From Sedimentisphaerales bacterium (GTDB lineage: Bacteria > Planctomycetota > Phycisphaerae > Sedimentisphaerales > SM23-30), in assembly GCA_030640865.1 (NCBI GenBank), contig DAOWIP010000545.1, forward strand, positions 1 to 10,308: a stretch of DNA of 10,308 nucleotides, read 5' to 3'. A program made the translations under genes and the position numbers. Shown one piece after another: positions 9,001 to 10,308 of this stretch (positions are counted from its first letter, which is position 1; every line of letters begins with the position of its first letter). The notes beneath the pieces were generated by a model. It ran no database searches. It had not been told where the DNA came from and was given only the letters and a program-made list of their open reading frames with translations.

Positions 9001-10308
9001 CTGTTCGACAATAGCGGGACCACACTGAAATCGACGGACGCCACCGGTGCGGGCGAGACCGAAACACTTACCCTTACCAGCGGTCTGACTGCCGGTGAAA
9101 CTTATTATATCGATGTCAACGGCTGGGGCAGCACAGGGGATTATAAATTGACCGTTCGCACCCCGCTGCTCGGCGCCGCCACGGCTGATGATGTACCTTC
9201 TGTCGAGCCGTTATACGACGTGGGAATATTGCCGAGTACCGGCTATCTCCTCGACGGTACGGAGCCGGAAATTTATGTGGTCGAAGAGGTTGCCGGCGCT
9301 AATGACAACGACCTTTCTTTCGGAGCAACTCCGGTCGGTAACAGCCTGACCTGCACCTTCAGTGTCCTGAACACGGGCGGCAGTTCCCTGAACATAAGTG
9401 ATGTAACCCTTGCCGGAGCCGACAGCGGTGTCTTTAGCGTTGCCTTGGCCGACGGCGATAGTGGCGACCCAACGGCAGCCAACATTGAGCCTGGCCAGTC
9501 GCAGCAATATACGGTTACCTTTACGCCGACTGGTATGCAGCTCTATTCCCAGGCTACTTTGACGGTCGCCAGCAACGACAGCGACGAAAGCAGCTATAAT
9601 CTCGCGCTCAGCGGTACCGGAACAGTCAGTACCGCCAAGCCCGATATTGCTATAACAGACCTGGACGAAGAATCTCTGACAACATTGACATTTGACGACA
9701 CTATGTTGGACGTAACCGGGACCGCATCGTTCCTGATAGCGAATGAAGGTACAGCCACACTGACGGTAACATCCGCCACACTCAGCGGCACTGACGCCGA
9801 CGTCTTTAGTGTGTATTATACCAACCTCGCTGACAGGACCACTGATGACTACCTTGTTATAGCCGGCGGCCAAAAGCTGATGAAGATAGAGTTCTCGCCT
9901 ACGAGTGCTGGTACACATACTGCTACTCTAACCCTTACCAGCAACGATCCTGATGAAAGTGCTGTGTCTGTTCAGCTTGTTGGCGGTAGTTTTGAGCCTG
10001 ACCTGATAGTTGACATTACCCCTGATGACGGGACTGTGGCCAATCCGCTCGACTCGACGCTCGCGTTCGGCCAGGTGGTCAACGACGGTTCCGGCGGCCA
10101 GAAGGGTCAATACCCGATCAATCTCGTTAACACCGGTTCAAGCAGTCTGACTGTCAGCTCAATCGTGTTTAGTGATACGGCCTTTGGCATTGCGGTTACT
10201 GGTATGGATTCGTATCCGTTTGAGATTGCTGCCGGCCAGACCATTTCGGCCACGGTCGAGTTTGATCCGATACTGGTAGGCAGTCTCACTGGTGAGACCA
10301 TGACCATC
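1..10308 (+). CDS. Giant modular CARDB / PPC-like / choice-of-anchor-D surface protein (internal fragment)
   Basis: Frame 1 is open through all 3436 codons; start and stop lie outside the window, so this is an internal piece of a larger gene. The translation is a chain of beta-sandwich modules: 19 CARDB-type units (residues about 22-2559) with one HYDIN/anchor-D-like module inside the series (1331-1443), four PPC-like domains (2564-3054), then anchor-D-like modules (3090-3436). CARDB units show a WG motif near the second strand, a Y-Y-L-S strand followed by spaced Asp, an L-P turn, and a closing D-E-x-N-N. Composition is strongly acidic, with about 20 Lys, 28 Arg and five Cys. The family features point to an extracellular structural or adhesive protein; this is inference, because no catalytic site, signal peptide, transmembrane segment or sorting signal is visible here. 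The first residues are the tail of a preceding CARDB unit, so the array continues upstream. No RBS or promoter for this gene is present. The reading frame is certain; the biological role is not. Confidence 0.97.
10..49 (+). repeat. 40-base direct repeat, copy 1
   Basis: This is an exact 40-base match to bases 397-436, offset by 387 bases (129 codons, one CARDB unit). It encodes the closing strand and the start of the Gly/Glu/Pro linker, AMPIYIGEGGGEP. Identity at synonymous positions suggests recent duplication or gene conversion. Confidence 0.9.
28..60 (+). other. Gly/Glu/Pro interdomain linker 1
   Basis: Residues 10-20 read GEGGGEPAPEG. This is a low-complexity, probably flexible linker that recurs after units 1, 3 and 5. 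Confidence 0.7.
64..414 (+). other. CARDB unit 1
   Basis: Residues 22-138. WG is at 39-40, the strand Y-L-S at 65-67 is followed by Asp spaced x-D-x3-D-x2-D, and the L-P turn is at 101-102. The closing motif is E-E-D-N (127-130) instead of the usual N-N. Its last strand and following linker are nearly identical in DNA to the first bases of the window. Confidence 0.85.
397..436 (+). repeat. 40-base direct repeat, copy 2
   Basis: Second copy of the repeat at 10-49, in the same frame and the same place within the domain. Similarity falls off on both sides: upstream codons differ (tgg against cag) and the downstream linker diverges. Confidence 0.9.
415..462 (+). other. Gly/Glu/Pro interdomain linker 2
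   Basis: Residues 139-154 (GEGGGEPGPGPEPIEG) join CARDB units 1 and 2. The G-P-G-P-E-P core recurs at 401-415. Confidence 0.7.
463..819 (+). other. CARDB unit 2 (A-type of the dimeric repeat)
   Basis: Residues 155-273. WG is at 172-173, followed by a D-A-F-N strand, V-L-S at 198-200 with D-x3-D-x2-D, L-P at 234-235 and N-N at 263-264. It holds Cys179, one of only five Cys in the window. It resembles unit 4 (shared IDLVWG and NVVLS) more than its neighbour unit 3. Confidence 0.87.
826..1200 (+). other. CARDB unit 3 (B-type of the dimeric repeat)
   Basis: Residues 276-400. WG is at 299-300, followed by A-D-V-Y-N, A-L-S with D-x3-D-x2-D, L-P at 361-362 and E-S-N-N ending at 392. It is closest to unit 5: both share A-D-V-Y-N, the segment TDAGAFTI and a Y-F-L-V-M strand, and both end with a G-E-G linker. 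Confidence 0.88.
1201..1245 (+). other. Gly/Glu/Pro interdomain linker 3
   Basis: Residues 401-415 (GEGGEPGPGPEPEGG) separate units 3 and 4. Confidence 0.7.
1246..1611 (+). other. CARDB unit 4 (A-type)
   Basis: Residues 416-537. WG is at 433-434, V-L-S at 459-461 is followed by D-x3-D-x2-D, L-P is at 495-496 and a triple Asn run is at 524-526. Cys530 follows the Asn run. It pairs with unit 2 by sequence. Confidence 0.87.
1630..1992 (+). other. CARDB unit 5 (B-type)
   Basis: Residues 544-664. Trp564 is followed by Ser rather than Gly. The A-D-V-Y-N strand, A-L-S with D-x3-D-x2-D, L-P at 626-627 and E-A-N-N ending at 656 align with unit 3. Confidence 0.87.
1993..2031 (+). other. Gly/Glu/Pro interdomain linker 4
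   Basis: Residues 665-677 (GEGWTEPGPGMDG) are a diverged copy of the linkers after units 1 and 3. After this point the array mostly lacks such linkers. Confidence 0.65.
2032..2400 (+). other. CARDB unit 6
   Basis: Residues 678-800. A Trp (689) is present but shifted, without Gly. It is followed by E-V-E-N-W-G-N, F-F-L-S, L-P at 763-764 and D-N-N at 790-792. The hairpin after F-F-L-S is about eight residues longer than in units 1-5, and the regular Asp spacing is lost. Confidence 0.82.
2413..2763 (+). other. CARDB unit 7
   Basis: Residues 805-921. TDLAIL opens the unit. WG is at 820-821, Y-L-S at 846-848 is followed by D-x3-D-x2-D, L-P is at 882-883 and E-F-N-N is at 909-912. It closes with L-Y-I-G. 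Confidence 0.86.
2767..3153 (+). other. CARDB unit 8
   Basis: Residues 923-1051. WG is at 945-946. The usual N-x-G turn is H-N-G-S-N. Y-Y-L-S at 971-974 is followed by D-x3-D-x2-D. The turn is M-P (1009-1010) instead of L-P, and the end is D-E-M-D-N. The segment V-D-S-A-N-T-I-V-E-F-D-E near 1028-1039 is close to the matching part of unit 9. Confidence 0.85.
3160..3525 (+). other. CARDB unit 9
   Basis: Residues 1054-1175. PADL opens the unit. WG is at 1071-1072, followed by E-N-M-G, Y-Y-L-T with D-x3-D-x2-D, L-P at 1133-1134 and D-E-Y-N-N ending at 1166. Confidence 0.86.
3526..3972 (+). other. CARDB unit 10 with an internal Pro-rich insertion
   Basis: Residues 1176-1324. The first strand (DVAAAELVAFHLEPY) is followed by an insertion at about 1191-1210 rich in Gly, Glu and Pro (DGGEPAPEPGIEP and onward), similar to the interdomain linkers but placed inside the unit. 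Trp1215 is followed by Asn, the strand is Y-L-A, L-P is at 1277-1278 and E-E-N-N ends at 1315. The Asp-rich loop is not conserved. Confidence 0.78.
3991..4329 (+). other. Isolated choice-of-anchor-D / HYDIN-like Ig module
   Basis: Residues about 1331-1443. This module lacks the CARDB marks. It reads like the anchor-D/ASPM-SPD2-Hydin class: G-D-S-V-N-E-S-F-T-V-T-N-A-G early, V-D-P-Q-A-N-L-T-F-E-V-V-F in the middle, and an ending with I-S-D-D-P-D-G-S-D then S-V-W-A. The D-P-D signature is shared with the C-terminal module at 9640-9990. It separates CARDB units 10 and 11. Confidence 0.75.
4339..4710 (+). other. CARDB unit 11
   Basis: Residues 1447-1570. WG is at 1462-1463, I-L-S ends at 1490 and L-P is at 1527-1528. 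The closing motif is I-E-N-N ending at 1559. The loop after I-L-S lacks the regular Asp spacing. Its WGD segment is nearly identical in DNA to that of unit 12. Confidence 0.8.
4378..4401 (+). repeat. 24-base near-identical repeat, copy 1
   Basis: Encodes AHWGDTTD in unit 11. It matches bases 4762-4785 with two mismatches over 24 bases, offset by 384 bases (128 codons). Confidence 0.75.
4723..5079 (+). other. CARDB unit 12
   Basis: Residues 1575-1693. KPDLAFAW opens the unit. WG is at 1590-1591, followed by S-N-M-G and Y-Y-L-S with an Asp/Asn-rich loop (first Asp replaced by Asn). L-P is at 1655-1656 and E-D-N-N ends at 1684. Confidence 0.87.
4762..4785 (+). repeat. 24-base near-identical repeat, copy 2
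   Basis: Encodes AQWGDTMD in unit 12, the partner of 4378-4401. Confidence 0.75.
5092..5445 (+). other. CARDB unit 13 (no Trp)
   Basis: Residues 1698-1815. The WG motif is replaced by T-I-G-D, closer to the general CARDB form with only Gly-Asp. F-F-L-S has a shortened, Asp-poor loop. L-P is at 1776-1777 and E-E-N-N ends at 1807. Confidence 0.84.
5461..5817 (+). other. CARDB unit 14
   Basis: Residues 1821-1939. Trp1837 is followed by Asp-Glu, and S-N-T-G comes next. A-F-L-S carries D-x3-D-x2-D, L-P is at 1899-1900 and E-G-N-N ends at 1930. Cys1921 lies just before the closing motif. Confidence 0.84.
5824..6201 (+). other. CARDB unit 15
   Basis: Residues 1942-2067. The conserved Trp position is Phe (N-F-G-Q, Phe1957). 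E-N-W-G-N follows, then Y-Y-L-S with D-x3-D-x2-D and L-P at 2019-2020. An extra segment of about ten residues (EDELTAGEIQW) precedes the closing N-N at 2056-2057. Confidence 0.85.
6211..6573 (+). other. CARDB unit 16
   Basis: Residues 2071-2191. PDLK opens the unit. WG is at 2087-2088, followed by A-N-I-G and Y-Y-L-S, where the Asp loop is partly lost. L-P is at 2149-2150 and E-D-N-N ends at 2181. Confidence 0.86.
6589..6939 (+). other. CARDB unit 17 (no Trp, no L-P turn)
   Basis: Residues 2197-2313. The Trp position reads E-A-G-E, and the L-P turn is replaced by I-L-S-E-E. Y-N-A-G, F-Y-L-T and S-D-N-N ending at 2302 are kept. Contains Cys2206. Confidence 0.82.
6952..7302 (+). other. CARDB unit 18
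   Basis: Residues 2318-2434. WG is at 2334-2335. F-Y-I-S has a loop without the Asp spacing. L-P is at 2393-2394, E-Y-N-N ends at 2425 and the unit closes with I-N-I-G. Confidence 0.83.
7312..7677 (+). other. CARDB unit 19 (last of the array)
   Basis: Residues 2438-2559. ADLAAL opens the unit and there is no Trp at the conserved position. A-N-F-G, Y-F-Y-L, an I-P turn at 2517-2518 and E-T-N-N ending at 2547 are seen. The PPC-like region follows immediately. Confidence 0.83.
7690..8061 (+). other. PPC-like domain 1
   Basis: Residues about 2564-2687. Opens with D-D-Y-E-P-N-N and has N-T-D-A-D-Y-F-S-F-T-V-P near 2777 codon-equivalents of base 7790-7824. The last strands (Y-L-V-L-V-R-P and G-E-Y-T-M-D-I-E) are typical of bacterial pre-peptidase C-terminal domains. 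These are non-catalytic beta-sandwich modules of secreted proteins. Confidence 0.82.
8071..8427 (+). other. PPC-like domain 2
   Basis: Residues 2691-2809. Opens with D-A-Y-E-T-N-E (Thr in place of Pro) and has G-S-D-I-D-Y-Y-Q-F-A-V-P. It ends with Y-Y-A-R-V-T then G-S-Y-Q-F-D-L. A full-length unit. Confidence 0.84.
8437..8778 (+). other. PPC-like domain 3
   Basis: Residues 2813-2926. Opens with D-S-Y-E-P-N-D and has S-G-D-V-D-Y-Y-Q-L-T-V-P. It ends with L-Y-L-T-V-T then G-R-Y-S-L-E-L. This is the clearest match in the set. Confidence 0.85.
8791..9162 (+). other. PPC-like domain 4
   Basis: Residues 2931-3054. Opens with D-T-A-E-P-N-N (the Tyr is missing) and has E-A-D-R-D-Y-F-S-F-I-A-P. It ends with Y-Y-I-D-V-N-G-W and G-D-Y-K-L-T-V. 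Confidence 0.84.
9172..9267 (+). other. Linker between the PPC-like and anchor-D regions
   Basis: Residues about 3058-3089. This segment matches neither flanking family, contains D-D-V-P-S-V-E-P-L-Y-D and is acidic. It is probably an extended connector. Confidence 0.45.
9268..9624 (+). other. Choice-of-anchor-D-like module 2
   Basis: Residues about 3090-3208. Contains D-L-S-F-G-A-T-P-V-G-N, F-S-V-L-N-T-G-G-S-S-L-N-I, the segment I-E-P-G-Q-S-Q-Q-Y-T-V-T-F-T-P, then S-N-D-S-D-E-S and L-A-L-S-G-T-G. This is the standard order for the anchor-D/HYDIN-like class. Cys3118 lies in the early strand. Confidence 0.88.
9640..9990 (+). other. Choice-of-anchor-D-like module 3
   Basis: Residues 3214-3330. 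KPDIAI opens the module. F-L-I-A-N-E-G-T-A-T-L-T-V, I-E-F-S-P-T-S-A-G and S-N-D-P-D-E-S mark the family, and it ends with V-Q-L-V-G-G. Confidence 0.87.
9994..10308 (+). other. Choice-of-anchor-D-like module 4 (cut by the window edge)
   Basis: Residues 3332-3436. EPDLIV opens the module. L-A-F-G-Q-V-V, I-N-L-V-N-T-G-S-S-S-L-T-V and the segment I-A-A-G-Q-T-I-S-A-T-V-E-F-D-P are present. The expected S-N-D-P-D end lies beyond base 10308, so the protein continues. Confidence 0.86.

Noticed and set aside
1..10308. A boundary between two or more genes within the window, for example at the CARDB to PPC-like transition near 7680
   Set aside because: Frame 1 has no stop anywhere, the transition is continuous, and no start with a ribosome binding site stands out there.
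9172..10308. A C-terminal cell-wall or secretion sorting signal
   Set aside because: No LPXTG-like, PEP-CTERM-like or hydrophobic tail is seen. The sequence is still inside an anchor-D module at the window edge.

Overview
The whole window is the inside of one giant protein-coding gene on the + strand. Reading frame 1 stays open from base 1 to base 10308, which is 3436 codons with no stop, and neither the start nor the end of the gene lies in the window. I translated it end to end by hand and found no frameshift, no intergenic gap, no RNA gene and no mobile element. All other open frames are shadows of this gene.

The encoded segment is a string of small beta-sandwich modules. Residues 1-2559 carry 19 CARDB-type units (cell adhesion related domain found in bacteria), plus the tail of an earlier one. 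A single choice-of-anchor-D/HYDIN-like Ig-type module sits between CARDB units 10 and 11. Residues about 2564-3054 carry four bacterial pre-peptidase C-terminal (PPC)-like domains, each opening with an EPN or ETN motif. After a short acidic linker, residues about 3090-3436 carry three more choice-of-anchor-D-like modules, the last cut by the window edge. Short Gly/Glu/Pro linkers join several of the first CARDB units.

The protein is very acidic: by hand count about 20 Lys and 28 Arg in 3436 residues, against several hundred Asp and Glu. It has only five Cys. This fits an extracellular or surface-attached stalk, adhesin or matrix protein. No catalytic domain, signal peptide, sorting signal or membrane segment falls in the window, so the binding or enzymatic activity and the anchoring mode are unknown.

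The base composition is roughly balanced, slightly GC-rich by sampling a few lines. CARDB plus PPC plus anchor-D architectures of this size suggest an environmental bacterium with very large secreted proteins, such as Planctomycetota/Phycisphaerae or similar lineages. That placement is a weak inference, and an archaeal or halophilic origin is not excluded. The most informative details are signs of growth by duplication. These are a 40-base exact direct repeat one CARDB unit apart, a two-domain higher-order repeat (units 2-3 and 4-5), and a near-identical stretch between units 11 and 12.
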